A DNA stretch of 64,000 nt from Actinomadura_C alba. GTDB taxonomy: Bacteria; Actinomycetota; Actinomycetes; Streptosporangiales; Streptosporangiaceae. The position numbers and the translations under genes are program-made. The DNA lies in assembly GCF_039530285.1 (NCBI RefSeq), contig NZ_BAAAOK010000055.1:38704-102703 (forward strand), read 5' to 3'. How positions within the stretch are numbered: the first letter of the stretch is position 1; each line of letters starts with the position of its first letter. The notes below the pieces were generated by a model. It worked only from the letters and a program-made list of their open reading frames with translations, made no database searches and was not told where the DNA came from. Shown here in pieces: positions 48,450 to 57,491 of the stretch.

Positions 48450-49289
48450 CTACCGGTACCGGTCGGCGTGGTCGACGGCCCACCGGGCGAACGTGCGGCC
48501 GGGATGGCCGGTGATCTTCTCCACCTCCGGCGAGATCTCGGGCGTCGCGCCGACCGACGCCCGCCAGGCACCGAGGATGGCGTCGAAGAACCGCGGCGCC
48601 ATGAACCGCCCGAAGAACTCCCGGGCCTCCGCCTCGGTCTGCTCCACCACGGTCAACTCGCGCTCGATCGCGGCGCCGATGGCCGCCACCTGCTCGCGCA
48701 GGGTGATCCGCTCCGGCCCGGTGAGCACCGGCGCGGCGTTGTTCAGCCGGTCGGTGGTCAGCGCCACCACGGCGACATCGGCGATGTCCTTCTCGTGGAT
48801 CGGCACCTGCACCGAGTCCGGGTAGGGCAGCGGGACGGTGCCGCTGGCCCTGATGGTGTGCCGCCAGGCCGAGGCGTTGCCGGCGAACGTGTCCGGGCGC
48901 AGGAACGTGTACGTCAGCCCGGACGCGGCGAGAGGCCTCTCGATCCTCCTGAGGAGGTTGCCTCCGTTGAAGTCGTCCTCCACGCCCTCGGCCGCCGCCG
49001 CGGACGACGACAGCAGCACCACGTGCTCGACCCCCGCCTCCGACAGCACCGCGACCAGCGCGTCCGGGTCCTGCATGCGCGGGTACAGGAACACCCGATC
49101 CGCTCCCACCAGCGCCGCCCGAAGGCTCTCCGGCTCGGTCAGATCCGCCGGCGCCACCTCCACACCCGCCGGGAACACCGCTCCACCCGGATCCCGGCTG
49201 GTCACCCGCACCGGCACCCCGCGCTCCAGCAGCCCGGCTACCACATTGCCGCCCACGTTCCCGGTCGCCCCGGTGATCACCACAGTCAT
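48450..49289 (-). CDS. NmrA-like NAD(P)-binding protein
   Basis: A 279-residue atypical short-chain dehydrogenase starting at ATG 49289 (MTVVITGATGNVGGNVV). The glycine-rich dinucleotide motif GATGNVG is at residues 7-13. Next come VRVTSRDPGG, VEHVVLLSSSAAA and TFLRPDTFAGN, characteristic of NmrA/QOR2-like NADPH sensors or reductases. The usual SDR YxxxK is absent, as expected for this group. Upstream in-frame ATGs give no better ribosome-binding site. Confidence 0.9.
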   Translation of the reverse strand: MTVVITGATGNVGGNVVAGLLERGVPVRVTSRDPGGAVFPAGVEVAPADLTEPESLRAALVGADRVFLYPRMQDPDALVAVLSEAGVEHVVLLSSSAAAAEGVEDDFNGGNLLRRIERPLAASGLTYTFLRPDTFAGNASAWRHTIRASGTVPLPYPDSVQVPIHEKDIADVAVVALTTDRLNNAAPVLTGPERITLREQVAAIGAAIERELTVVEQTEAEAREFFGRFMAPRFFDAILGAWRASVGATPEISPEVEKITGHPGRTFARWAVDHADRYR

Positions 49290-49511
49290 GTCCCAGCCAT
49301 ACCGCGCCATCACCTCCACATCAAGGCCACGCCCCCGCGAGAAAGACCCGGAAGCCGCGACAGAGTGGCGCCATGGGCCGGCCGGAGCCGAGGCGCGCGA
49401 TCGACGCGCAGATGGATCTGCTCGGCGCGGTCCTCCGCAAGTGCCACCACCATGAGGCGGGCGCTCGATGTCGGGTGGCCTGCAAGTGGCTGCGCCGACA
49501 GGACCAGCCGG

Positions 49512-50294
49512 TTACGGGATCGGTGAGAAGTCGACGCGCAGCGGCAGGTGGTCCGAGGGTTCGGTCGGGGACGGCAGCGCGGTGTCGCGGAAGAGCTTGG
49601 GCAGAGTACCGGGGCGCGGCTCGAGTCGTCCCGTGGAGAACAGCAGGTAGTCGAGCTTGCGCGGTCGGCCGTTGATGGCACAGGTGTCCCACGGCCGCTG
49701 GCTGCGGCAGCTCTCGTCCATCCCCCGCTCCAGCGCAGCCGCGACCACGATGCTCTGAGATATGGCGTTGAAGTCGCCGGCGAAGATCCAGGTGGCGTCC
49801 GGGGCCGTGGCATCGCGGTGCGCGAGGAGTTCGAGCATCTGACGGTGGCCGACGTGCTCGGCGCGCGGCGTCGACTCGGGTTGCCACGCCAGGTGGGTGC
49901 AAGCGACATGGAGTGGCCGGTCATCGAGGGTGAGCCGGACGATCAGCGCCAGGTCGTCGTCACCGCGACGCTGTGCCTCGTAGTGCAGTTCATGGTGTTC
50001 GAGCCCGCCGAAGAGGGAACGCCGGGCGAAGACGGCCACGCCGTCGGGGCGCCGGCCGCGCTGCACGTAAGCCGCACCGTGGGTGGTTTCCAGGCGAGCG
50101 CGCAGGCCGTCGTACATCGCGGGCTCAAGCTCCTGCAGGCACAGCAGGTCGGCGTCGAGTTCCTCGACGCGGGTGAGCAGCAGGGCGTGGCGGCGGGCCG
50201 GGCTGAGGGCCTCGGGAGGGCAGAGGGGGTAGCGATCGGGGTGGGCGAAGGACTGGGCTAGAACGTTGTAGGTCACGGCGGTGAAGGTCGTCAT
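49512..50294 (-). CDS. Endonuclease/exonuclease/phosphatase (EEP) family protein
   Basis: A 260-residue Mg2+-dependent hydrolase from ATG 50294 (MTTFTAVTYNVLAQSFAH). All EEP core residues are visible: the Asn of TYNVLA, the Glu of CLQELEP, GDFNAIS and the terminal SDHLPL. The sequence RPDGVAVFARR and WETC-like WDTCAINGRPRKLDYLLFST fit the CCR4/nocturnin-like side of the superfamily. Substrate may be nucleic acid, nucleotide or phospholipid. It is divergent from the next gene, with 53 nt between starts. Confidence 0.88.
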   Translation of the reverse strand: MTTFTAVTYNVLAQSFAHPDRYPLCPPEALSPARRHALLLTRVEELDADLLCLQELEPAMYDGLRARLETTHGAAYVQRGRRPDGVAVFARRSLFGGLEHHELHYEAQRRGDDDLALIVRLTLDDRPLHVACTHLAWQPESTPRAEHVGHRQMLELLAHRDATAPDATWIFAGDFNAISQSIVVAAALERGMDESCRSQRPWDTCAINGRPRKLDYLLFSTGRLEPRPGTLPKLFRDTALPSPTEPSDHLPLRVDFSPIP

Positions 50295-50347
50295 GCAGCG
50301 CACGGTAGGGATCGGGACCGGGAGCACGGTAGGACACGATTGCGGAC

Positions 50348-51319
50348 ATGGCAGTGAGCGACACCTCCCCGATGGGCTGCACCTGGCAGCGCTACCTCGA
50401 ACACCTGACCGGCGAGCACGGCGGGTGGACCGCGCTGACCCACACGCTCATGCGGCGCGCCGGGCCGTGGGTGGGGCTGCCGGTTGATCCGGGAACGATC
50501 GAACGCGGGCTGCGCCGCCTCAAGAGCCGGGGCAACGCGTCCGGCGGGCAGTACGGGCGCTGGCTGCTGCGCTACTTCGGCGTGCCGCAACCGCTCGAAG
50601 ACACCGCGCGCTGGATGGGGCAGTACCACGGCCGCTTCGCGGACCTGCCGCTGTCGCTGCGCGAGGCACAGCTGTGGCTGTGGGACCGGCCGCCGATCGC
50701 CGAGTCGCCCACCGCATGCTGGATCCACCTCGGCCTGGCCTCGGTCGCGCTGCGCCGACGCAACCCCCAAGATGCCCGGCTGCGGTTGGTGCATGCCGCC
50801 GACACGACGCACGTGGCCGTGGCCGCGCAGGTCGAGTCCGCACTGCTTGAGGCCCGGCTGGAGACGGACGCCGGTCAGGCGGTCCACGCCGACGAGGCAC
50901 TCGCGCGGGCGCAGGCGCAGATCGCGCGGCTGCCACCCGGCGGCGAGCGGGACTGCTATCACGCGCGCTGGGCCGATCAGCGCGCGTATCACCTGATCCA
51001 CGCCGGGCCGCAGCCGCGCCTGTTGCCGGCGGCACGGCTGTATCGATCCATCAACGTCCGCAGCCCCGTTGCCTTTGCGCTGTTCCGGCGCGATCACGGG
51101 CTGGCGTACTGCCACTGGAAGCTCGGCGACCGCGACCGCGCGATCCACCACGCCCGTGCCGCCGCCGAGCAGGCCGGCGATGCCGGCCTGCTTCGCTTCC
51201 GCGTGATGGCGCTCCAGCTCCTGGCCCACATCGAGCCGCGCGAGGCCCAGCGGCTGCACAGCCGCGCCGACCGCATCATCACCGAGCTGGAGCACGTGGA
51301 CCTTAAGCGCCTGAGGTGA
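50348..51319 (+). CDS. TPR-like helical repeat protein, unknown function
   Basis: A 323-residue protein. The N-terminal 60 residues (WQRYLEHLTGEHGGWTALTHTLM, RGLRRLKSRG) may form a small helical DNA- or protein-binding domain. From about residue 125 onward paired helices with Ala at regular spacing (ACWIHLGLASVALRRRNPQD, ALLEARLETDAGQAVHADEA, AIHHARAAAEQAGDAGLLRF) fit degenerate TPR repeats. No catalytic motif is present. It shares a promoter region with the divergent EEP gene. Confidence 0.75.
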   Translation: MAVSDTSPMGCTWQRYLEHLTGEHGGWTALTHTLMRRAGPWVGLPVDPGTIERGLRRLKSRGNASGGQYGRWLLRYFGVPQPLEDTARWMGQYHGRFADLPLSLREAQLWLWDRPPIAESPTACWIHLGLASVALRRRNPQDARLRLVHAADTTHVAVAAQVESALLEARLETDAGQAVHADEALARAQAQIARLPPGGERDCYHARWADQRAYHLIHAGPQPRLLPAARLYRSINVRSPVAFALFRRDHGLAYCHWKLGDRDRAIHHARAAAEQAGDAGLLRFRVMALQLLAHIEPREAQRLHSRADRIITELEHVDLKRLR

Positions 51320-51350
51320 CGCTCTCCGGTCCCTGGTCGGCGACGGAGAG

Positions 51351-51953
51351 TCAGAGCGCAGGCATGAGGCCGAGGGCGGCCAGCAGCGTCGGTACGGCCA
51401 GCAGGATCAGGCCTAGGACCACGGGTGCGCCGAGCACGCCGAGGAGGGCGACGCCTTTCCGGAGCCCGAAGCGCCGCGAGTAAGAGATCGCCAGGACACC
51501 GTAACCGGCTGCAAGCAACAGGAAAAAGAGCACGTAACCGACTCCGGCCACGTCGATCTGGTCGGCCGTTCCCGTCAGGCCCGCGGCCATGCCGACCGCT
51601 TGCACCACGCTGCCCAGGGCGTACACGCCGAGCATCGCAAACGCTCCCCACAACAACACGCCCAGACGCGCCGGCGGAACGAACCTCGGGCGCTCGGCGA
51701 CCGACAACAGTGCCACGGCCGCCCCCATCGCCTTCAGCCCGACGACAAGCCAGTTCATCACGGCGATCCCAGAGGCGTACTCGGCGTAGGGGCCGTCGGC
51801 GAAGCGGTCGGTCATCTCGAAGACGACGTTGACGACCGCGAACCCGATGCAGGACAGGGCCGCCAGACGTCCTATCACGGTGACGCCGATGCCGGGCCGC
51901 GCAGGAGCTTGGGGACGATCGGTTGCGGAAGCAGCGGAAGCGGTGGAAACCAT
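51351..51953 (-). CDS. Integral membrane protein, unknown function
   Basis: A 200-residue protein from ATG 51953 (MVSTASAASATDRPQAP), with about five hydrophobic helices covering residues 23-195. The helices contain GIAVMNWLVVGLKAMGAAVA, GVLLWGAFAMLGVYALGS and VGYVLFFLLLAAGYGVLAIS. No signature motif was recognised; it resembles DUF4386-like small membrane proteins in size. The frame is open upstream but has no start with a ribosome-binding site. Confidence 0.7.
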   Translation of the reverse strand: MVSTASAASATDRPQAPARPGIGVTVIGRLAALSCIGFAVVNVVFEMTDRFADGPYAEYASGIAVMNWLVVGLKAMGAAVALLSVAERPRFVPPARLGVLLWGAFAMLGVYALGSVVQAVGMAAGLTGTADQIDVAGVGYVLFFLLLAAGYGVLAISYSRRFGLRKGVALLGVLGAPVVLGLILLAVPTLLAALGLMPAL

Positions 51954-52082
51954 GTCACCAGCCAACACGAATCTTGCGACCGAGCCCTCCCCCCTGAGGG
52001 GGAGGACATCGCGAGCCACAACCACAAAAGCCCAGGTCAGACGCTGTGACAGCACGTTCGCTTTGATGAACGACGTGATGGC

Positions 52083-52250
52083 TCAGTGGTGTTCGGTGGA
52101 CAGCTCGACCCGTGCCTGGAAGACGTCACCGGCCCGCAGTGCGTCCTCATCGATCAGAAAATGCAGGTAACCTCCGTCGTCCCACACCCAGCGGCCTTCG
52201 GGCGCGTTGAGCGTGAGCGGGCCGAGAGTGAGGCAGACGCTCCGGGGGGT
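52083..52250 (-). pseudogene. C-terminal fragment of an unidentified protein
   Basis: The minus-strand frame ending at 52083 reads LTLGPLTLNAPEGRWVWDDG, then YLHFLIDEDALRAGDVFQAR and VELSTEHH. It has a balanced, beta-rich composition unlike the Arg-rich shadow upstream of it. No start codon with a ribosome-binding site leads into it. The rest of the gap 51954-52350 shows nothing further. Confidence 0.35.
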
Positions 52251-52350
52251 GTGATCCGCAGGTGGTCGGCGGCGAGCAGTGGAACAAGTCGCTGATCGGC
52301 GGACGGCCCGCCGGGATCCCCGGCGAGCCGTCGTGTGAGTTGTGCGGAGG

Positions 52351-55128
52351 TCAGCCGTCGGTCTCCCGCGCCGGCAGGTAGCCACCGGGCACCTCGGCCG
52401 GGGTGAAGATCTTGCTCTCACCCGGGTAGGGCGTGTTCCAGTTGTGCGCCTGGTACCAGGTGAAGTGGTCCATGAGCACGGGTGGGGCGTAGTCCGCGAC
52501 CGCGTTCGGCCCGCTCATGCGCTGGTTCTTCTGCCAGGCGGCCCAGGCATTGGCGATGTCCTGCTTGTCAGCGGGCACCTTCGACGCCGCGGTCTGCGCC
52601 GCCGAGGCGCCGGCCGGGGTGTCGTTGCCGCAGGCGGGCGGGGTGGCCAGGCCGTCGGTGAGCGGGACCTTGTTGGGCACCGCCTTGAACGGCGTGTAGT
52701 CGGGCTTGTTGGTGAAGGCCCGGCTCATCGGGGTGGCCGCGCTGTCCTTCTGGTTCATCGGCTGGATCCCGAGGATCTGCTCGATGGTGCGGATCATGGT
52801 GATCTGCGTGTAGTAGTTGCTGTCCACGGTGCCGCGCTGGGCCCAGGGGCTGATGATCTGCACCGGGCCGCGCGCGCCGTCGACGTGGTCGACGCCGTTC
52901 TGGGTGTCGTCCTCGATCACGAAGATCGCGGAGTCCTTCCAGTACTTGCTGTGCGAGATGGTGTCGACGATCTTGCCGACGGCCAGGTCGTTGTCGGCGA
53001 CCTGGGCGATCGAGTTCGGCGCCCCACCGGTGTGGTCGCTGGAGAGCCAGAACATGTTGAGGTTGGCCGGCCCGTTGGCCTTGAAGTCACGCTTCCAGAT
53101 CTCGTGCCGGTAGATGTCCGGGATGTTGACGTCGTACTTCGGGTATTCGTGCACCGTGATGTCGTTGAGCGACGGGATCGGCGACTGGGTGTCCGTCTTC
53201 ATGGTGGTGTCCTGACCGGTCGCCTCCATGTTCCGGGTGTCGCAGTAGAACTTCTGCCACGACGAGCCGGCCGGCTTGGTCAAGAACTGGGTGAACTCAC
53301 CGAAGTTGCGAGCGGTCTTGCCGGCGGCCTGGGCACCGGTCCACAGGAAGCCGGAGCGCTGGTGGCCCAGCGCGTCGTCCTCGGTGTCATAGCTGCGCTG
53401 GTACAAGCCCGCGCTGGACTCGGTGTACTCCGGGTTGTCGGCCTGCATCAGCCAGTTGTGGCCCTCGGCGGAGTTGGTGCCGGTGGAGTAGGTGTTGTCG
53501 TAGAGACCGAACTGACGCGCGAGAGCGTGCTGGTTCGGGGTGACCCTCTCACCGAACTGCGCCAGCGACGGGTCGCCGTTGCCGCGCGGGTCGTCGCCGA
53601 ACAGCTGGTCGTAGGTGCGGTTCTCCTTGACCAGCAGGAAGACGTGCTTGATGGTCGACGGGTCACCGAGGCGCTTCGGGACCGGCACGGCGTGCGCGGA
53701 GTTGCCCTCGGCCTGCTTGACGTCGTTGTTGCCCCAGCCGTTCTGCGCGAAGACCGTGGCCGTGGACTTGGCGATCACCTTGTCGGCCGGCAGCTTGAAC
53801 CGAAGCAGCGAGCCGGTCGAGTCGTGGGTGTTGTGGCCCGTGGCCGGCGTGGTGCCGGTCCCCTTGTCGATCGTGCGTGTCGGGCCGCGCTCGCCGATGC
53901 CGCGGAGGTTGGTGACGACCACGTCGTCGCCGACGGTGGTCACCTCCTCCGGGTAGTAGTCCATCGGGAGCAGGCCGACGTAGCTGACCGGCTCCTGCGG
54001 CTTGGTGTAGCGGTAGACGGCGACCGCGTTCGCCCGGCCGAGGGTGACCAGCAGGTGGCCGTCCTCGGTCAGGGTCACACCGTTCGGGGCGTAGCCGACC
54101 GTGGCCTGCGGCCACGGCCGGGTGGCGATCGTCTGAACGACCTTGTCCTTGGAAGTGTCGATGACCGAGACCTGGTCGTCGAAGGTGTCGGTGACGAAGA
54201 GCGCGCCACGGGCGGCGTGCATCGCGGTCGGGTGCAGACCGACATCGATAGAGGCGACCGAAGCGGCCGGGTCGGCAATGTTGATCACGCTCACGGTGCC
54301 AGTGGTCGTCGCACCCGTGACCGGGTTGGCCGGCACCTGGGTGCCGTAGGAGTTCATCGTCGTCTCGCCGGGCTTGGCCGGGCGGCCGCCCTCGTTGCTG
54401 ACGTAGAGCTTGTTGCCGACCAGCGCCAGACCACGCGGCGCGGTGCCCACGGTCCAGTTCTGCTGGATCGCGCCGGTCGCGGCGTCCATCGCCACGACGC
54501 GGTTCTGGCCGTTGACGGCGGCGTACACGGTCTTGCCGTCAGCGGAGAAGACCGCCTGGGCCGGCAGCGCCCTCTTCGAGCCCTGCGCGGCGATGGTGAT
54601 GAAGGTCGGTGCGCTGAGGGTGCCGTCGGCGTTCACCGGGAAGCGGTTGAAGCCGTCGATCTGCGGCATCCACAGGGTCTTGCCGTCCGGAGAGTAGGCC
54701 GGCCCCTCCTGCCCGACGTTGTTGTTGGAGATGCGCAACACACCGGCGGTCGAGGCGGTCCCGGCCTGCTGCAGCACCTTGTAGTTCTTCAGGTCGACGA
54801 TGGTCAAAGCGATCGACCGGTCGTTGGTGAGCGCTGCGAGGAAGCGGCCGTCCGGGCTGACCGTCGAGGCGAGCAGTTTGCCGTTGTCGACGAGCAGGCG
54901 GTCACCGATCGGCTTGATGATCTGGTCGCTGGCGAGCTGCAGACCGTCCTCGTAGGTGGAGCCGACCTGGTTGGTGCCGAACACCTCGGTGGAGGCGTAG
55001 GCGATGCCCCCGCTGGCGATGGCGAGAGCTGCGGTGCCGGCCGCCACCATGCGGACCCGGCGGCCGGTGAGTCGACCGAAGAGCCCGAGATGGACCTTCG
55101 CGACGCGCTGGCGCGTGACTTGCATCAT
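52351..55128 (-). CDS. Exported YncE-like beta-propeller / phosphoesterase fusion
   Basis: A 925-residue exported protein. The N-terminal signal has a basic stretch (RLTGRRVRMVAAG) and a hydrophobic core to about residue 46. Residues about 80-430 form a YncE-like beta-propeller (SPDGRFLAALTNDRSIA, YSPDGKTLWMPQ, FSADGKTVYAAVN, APRGLALVGNKLYVSNEGG, KVVQTIATRPWPQATVGYAP). From about 495 to 790 comes an alkaline phosphatase-superfamily phosphoesterase (HVFLLVKENRTYDQLFGDDP; SAIFVIEDDTQNGVDHVDGA). The N of ENRTYDQ is the usual catalytic position in AcpA/PLC-type enzymes. It abuts the ABC permease gene with no gap, so export or membrane linkage with that transporter is likely. Substrate unknown. 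Confidence 0.9.
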   Translation of the reverse strand: MMQVTRQRVAKVHLGLFGRLTGRRVRMVAAGTAALAIASGGIAYASTEVFGTNQVGSTYEDGLQLASDQIIKPIGDRLLVDNGKLLASTVSPDGRFLAALTNDRSIALTIVDLKNYKVLQQAGTASTAGVLRISNNNVGQEGPAYSPDGKTLWMPQIDGFNRFPVNADGTLSAPTFITIAAQGSKRALPAQAVFSADGKTVYAAVNGQNRVVAMDAATGAIQQNWTVGTAPRGLALVGNKLYVSNEGGRPAKPGETTMNSYGTQVPANPVTGATTTGTVSVINIADPAASVASIDVGLHPTAMHAARGALFVTDTFDDQVSVIDTSKDKVVQTIATRPWPQATVGYAPNGVTLTEDGHLLVTLGRANAVAVYRYTKPQEPVSYVGLLPMDYYPEEVTTVGDDVVVTNLRGIGERGPTRTIDKGTGTTPATGHNTHDSTGSLLRFKLPADKVIAKSTATVFAQNGWGNNDVKQAEGNSAHAVPVPKRLGDPSTIKHVFLLVKENRTYDQLFGDDPRGNGDPSLAQFGERVTPNQHALARQFGLYDNTYSTGTNSAEGHNWLMQADNPEYTESSAGLYQRSYDTEDDALGHQRSGFLWTGAQAAGKTARNFGEFTQFLTKPAGSSWQKFYCDTRNMEATGQDTTMKTDTQSPIPSLNDITVHEYPKYDVNIPDIYRHEIWKRDFKANGPANLNMFWLSSDHTGGAPNSIAQVADNDLAVGKIVDTISHSKYWKDSAIFVIEDDTQNGVDHVDGARGPVQIISPWAQRGTVDSNYYTQITMIRTIEQILGIQPMNQKDSAATPMSRAFTNKPDYTPFKAVPNKVPLTDGLATPPACGNDTPAGASAAQTAASKVPADKQDIANAWAAWQKNQRMSGPNAVADYAPPVLMDHFTWYQAHNWNTPYPGESKIFTPAEVPGGYLPARETDG

Positions 55129-56484
55129 TCAATCCTTCGTGCTTGCGAGCAGGTCGACGTTCCCGTCGAACTGCCACAGGGGGTTGGGCGCGTCCCCAGT
55201 CGGGGTGCGCACCTGGAAGTAGCCGTTCACCTCCTTCGGTCCGTCTCCGTCGGCGACGTACCGCCCGTCTGCGGTGACGTCGAGCTGGTAGATGGCGTTG
55301 CCCACGGCGGTCGTGCCGGGGAGGTGCCAGGACACGACACACCGCCAGTCGTTGCCCGGTCCCTGGTCGAGGACCCGGGAGCCGCCCTTGTCGCAGGACG
55401 CGGTGGCCTGTAGCTGGGCCTCGGTGACGTCGGGGCGATGGAGCTCCCACGTCTGCAGCCGGTAGAGGTGGGCGAACGACGTGGCGAGCGAGTCCTGCAG
55501 CTTGGCCCGCTCGATCCCGGAGCCCTCAGCCGAGGTCGCGCCGGTGACCACCACCGCGGTGAGGGCGACCAGACCGGCCAGCGGTAGCGCCCCCGCCACG
55601 AGGACACGCCGACCAGACCCGTCGTATGTCAGGTCGGTGAAGTCGCGGCGCAGGAACAGGCGATAGGCCAACGCGGTGGCGATGACCGCCCACACCAGGC
55701 TCACCGCGAGGCCGATGAGGAGGGGGCCCGCCTGCGCCGGGCTGGTGAAGAGCCCGCGCCAGGCGAGGAAGGCGTGGCTCGGCAGGGCCAGCCGCACGGC
55801 CACCGGCAGCGGGAGCAGCTGCGCGAGCTGCAGCACGAAGGCGAGGACCGCGGGCATCAGCAGCCCCATCGGGGAGCGGCCCAGGGCCACCGAGCCGAGG
55901 AGGCCGACCGCGGCGAACGCGAGCGTCGCCGCCAGCACGCAGGCCCACGCGAGCAGGACGGCGCCGCCCGCGTCCGCCGGGGCGAGGAGATGGCCGTCCA
56001 GGCCGACGAGCGGTCGGTTGCCGACCGCGGCCAGGCCGCCGGCGATGCTCGATCCGGCCAGCCCGGCCACCAGCAGCAGGAGCACGGTGAGGCTGGCGAG
56101 GCCCTTCGCCACGAAGATCCGCCTCGGCGAGCGGACCGCCACGAGGAGATGGCGCCAGGTGCCCAGCCGGTCCTCGGCCGCGAAGACGTCGCCGGCGACC
56201 AGCGCCGTCAGCAGCGGGAGCACCCAGCTGCAGGAGAAGCCCAGCACGACCAGCGACCCCGCCCAGCCGGTCGCGTGCATCGAGCGGCCGAAGACCGTGT
56301 CGGTGGGCAGCGTACTCTGCAGGCTCACCACGGCCACGGCGGCCGCTGGAGCGATCCAACAGGCGAGCAGCAGCAGGCGGATCCGCCACTGGGAGAGCTG
56401 TTTGACCAGCTCGAACCGGTAGCCACGCAGCACCGGCGCCGGCCGGACCCCGGCCTGGGGTGGTGCGACGGTCGCGGTCATCAC
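55129..56484 (-). CDS. ABC-2-type permease with a C-terminal extracytoplasmic domain
   Basis: A 451-residue membrane protein. About six helices lie in residues 30-285, with EDRLGTWRHLLVAVRSPRRIFVAK typical of ABC-2 permeases (ABC2 coupling helix). A further helix (about 295-320) is followed by about 130 non-membrane residues (LQDSLATSFAHLYRLQTWEL, CDKGGSRVLDQGPGNDWRCV with a Cys pair) that should lie outside. This extra domain is unusual for ABC-2 permeases and could contact the secreted phosphoesterase encoded next. It overlaps the ATPase by 4 nt. Confidence 0.88.
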   Translation of the reverse strand: MMTATVAPPQAGVRPAPVLRGYRFELVKQLSQWRIRLLLLACWIAPAAAVAVVSLQSTLPTDTVFGRSMHATGWAGSLVVLGFSCSWVLPLLTALVAGDVFAAEDRLGTWRHLLVAVRSPRRIFVAKGLASLTVLLLLVAGLAGSSIAGGLAAVGNRPLVGLDGHLLAPADAGGAVLLAWACVLAATLAFAAVGLLGSVALGRSPMGLLMPAVLAFVLQLAQLLPLPVAVRLALPSHAFLAWRGLFTSPAQAGPLLIGLAVSLVWAVIATALAYRLFLRRDFTDLTYDGSGRRVLVAGALPLAGLVALTAVVVTGATSAEGSGIERAKLQDSLATSFAHLYRLQTWELHRPDVTEAQLQATASCDKGGSRVLDQGPGNDWRCVVSWHLPGTTAVGNAIYQLDVTADGRYVADGDGPKEVNGYFQVRTPTGDAPNPLWQFDGNVDLLASTKD

Positions 56485-57440
56485 AGATCCTCCTCGTCGG
56501 TCTGCCCGGCCCCGGTCAGGGCCAGGAACGCGGCCTCGAGCGGCGCCACCACAGGCGCCAGCTCTCGCACCGCCACGTCGGCCCGCACCAGCCGAACCAC
56601 CAGCTCGTCGAGGGCCGGCACCGGCCCGCGGACCACAAGTGCGTCGGTGTCCGGCTGCTCGACGCGGTCGCGACCGGGCGTGACGCGGAGCCCTGGCGTG
56701 TCCAGCGCCACCTGGTGGGCGGCTGCCGGGTCAGAGGTACGCAGCCGGTAGTCGAGCTCGCCGCTCTCGGCGGCGAGCTTGCTCACCGGTCCGGAGAAGA
56801 CGACCCGCCCGGTGGCGAGGACGGTGACCTCGGAGCACAGCGCGGCGAGGTCGTCCATCCGGTGGCTGGAGAGGACCACCGCGGTCCCGTCCGCGGCGAG
56901 CCTGGTGATGACGCGGTGCACGTGGCGCTTGCCGGCAGGGTCCAGACCGTTGGACGGCTCATCGAGCACGAGCAGTCGCGGTGTGGTGAGCAGCGCGGCG
57001 GCCAGCCCAAGCCGCTGGCGCATGCCGAGCGAGAATCCCCGGATGCGGTCGTCGGCGACGTCAGTGAGCCCGACCTGCTCCAGTGCGTCGTCGACACTCG
57101 CGGTGCGACCGGTGTCGTACCCGCGCAGTGATGCCAGGGCCGAGAGGTTCTGCCGCGCGGTGAGCGACGGATAGAGCCCGGGCCCGTCCACGAAGCCCGC
57201 GACGCCGTCGGGGACGGCGAGCGTCCGCCCGACCGTCGTACCCAGGATCTCGAGACGGCCGCTGTCCGCGACCGCCAGGCCCAACAGCAGGCCGAGGAGC
57301 GTCGTCTTGCCCGCGCCGTTCGGGCCGATCAGGCCGTGGACCTGCCCGCTCGCCACGTCGAGGTCGACGCCGTCGAGTGCGACCACATCACCGAAGGATT
57401 TTTTGATCCCGCGACCCCGGACTGCGGGGCTCCTGTCCAT
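56481..57440 (-). CDS. ABC transporter ATPase (ABC-2 exporter)
   Basis: A 319-residue DrrA/CcmA-type ATPase from ATG 57440 (MDRSPAVRGRGIKKSFGDVV) with AAGGGAG upstream. Walker A is GPNGAGKTT, the Q-loop region GFVDGPGLYPSLTARQNL has no Gln at the usual place (VDGPG), the signature is GFSLGMRQRLGLAAALLTTP, Walker B LLVLDEPSNGLDP, and the switch His is in SSHRMDD. The C-terminal 90 residues are the DrrA-like extension. It is the first gene of the exporter-phosphoesterase operon. Confidence 0.94.
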   Translation of the reverse strand: MDRSPAVRGRGIKKSFGDVVALDGVDLDVASGQVHGLIGPNGAGKTTLLGLLLGLAVADSGRLEILGTTVGRTLAVPDGVAGFVDGPGLYPSLTARQNLSALASLRGYDTGRTASVDDALEQVGLTDVADDRIRGFSLGMRQRLGLAAALLTTPRLLVLDEPSNGLDPAGKRHVHRVITRLAADGTAVVLSSHRMDDLAALCSEVTVLATGRVVFSGPVSKLAAESGELDYRLRTSDPAAAHQVALDTPGLRVTPGRDRVEQPDTDALVVRGPVPALDELVVRLVRADVAVRELAPVVAPLEAAFLALTGAGQTDEEDL

Positions 57441-57451
57441 GTCGGTCTCCC

Positions 57452-57464
57452 TTAGCTTTGCTAA
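57452..57464. promoter_or_regulatory. Operator candidate at the ABC operon start
   Basis: TTAGC-TTT-GCTAA, a perfect 5-bp dyad with a 3-nt centre, lies 12-24 nt upstream of the ATPase ATG. It overlaps the ribosome-binding site region, so a bound regulator would block transcription or translation. No regulator gene is adjacent. Confidence 0.4.
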
Positions 57465-57491
57465 CAGCAAAAGGAACCTAGAGATCGCGGT

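Noticed and set aside
52342..55413. A 1023-codon open frame on the plus strand
   Set aside because: It is exactly antisense to the phosphoesterase gene, with Val/Arg/Asp-rich shadow composition and no domain.
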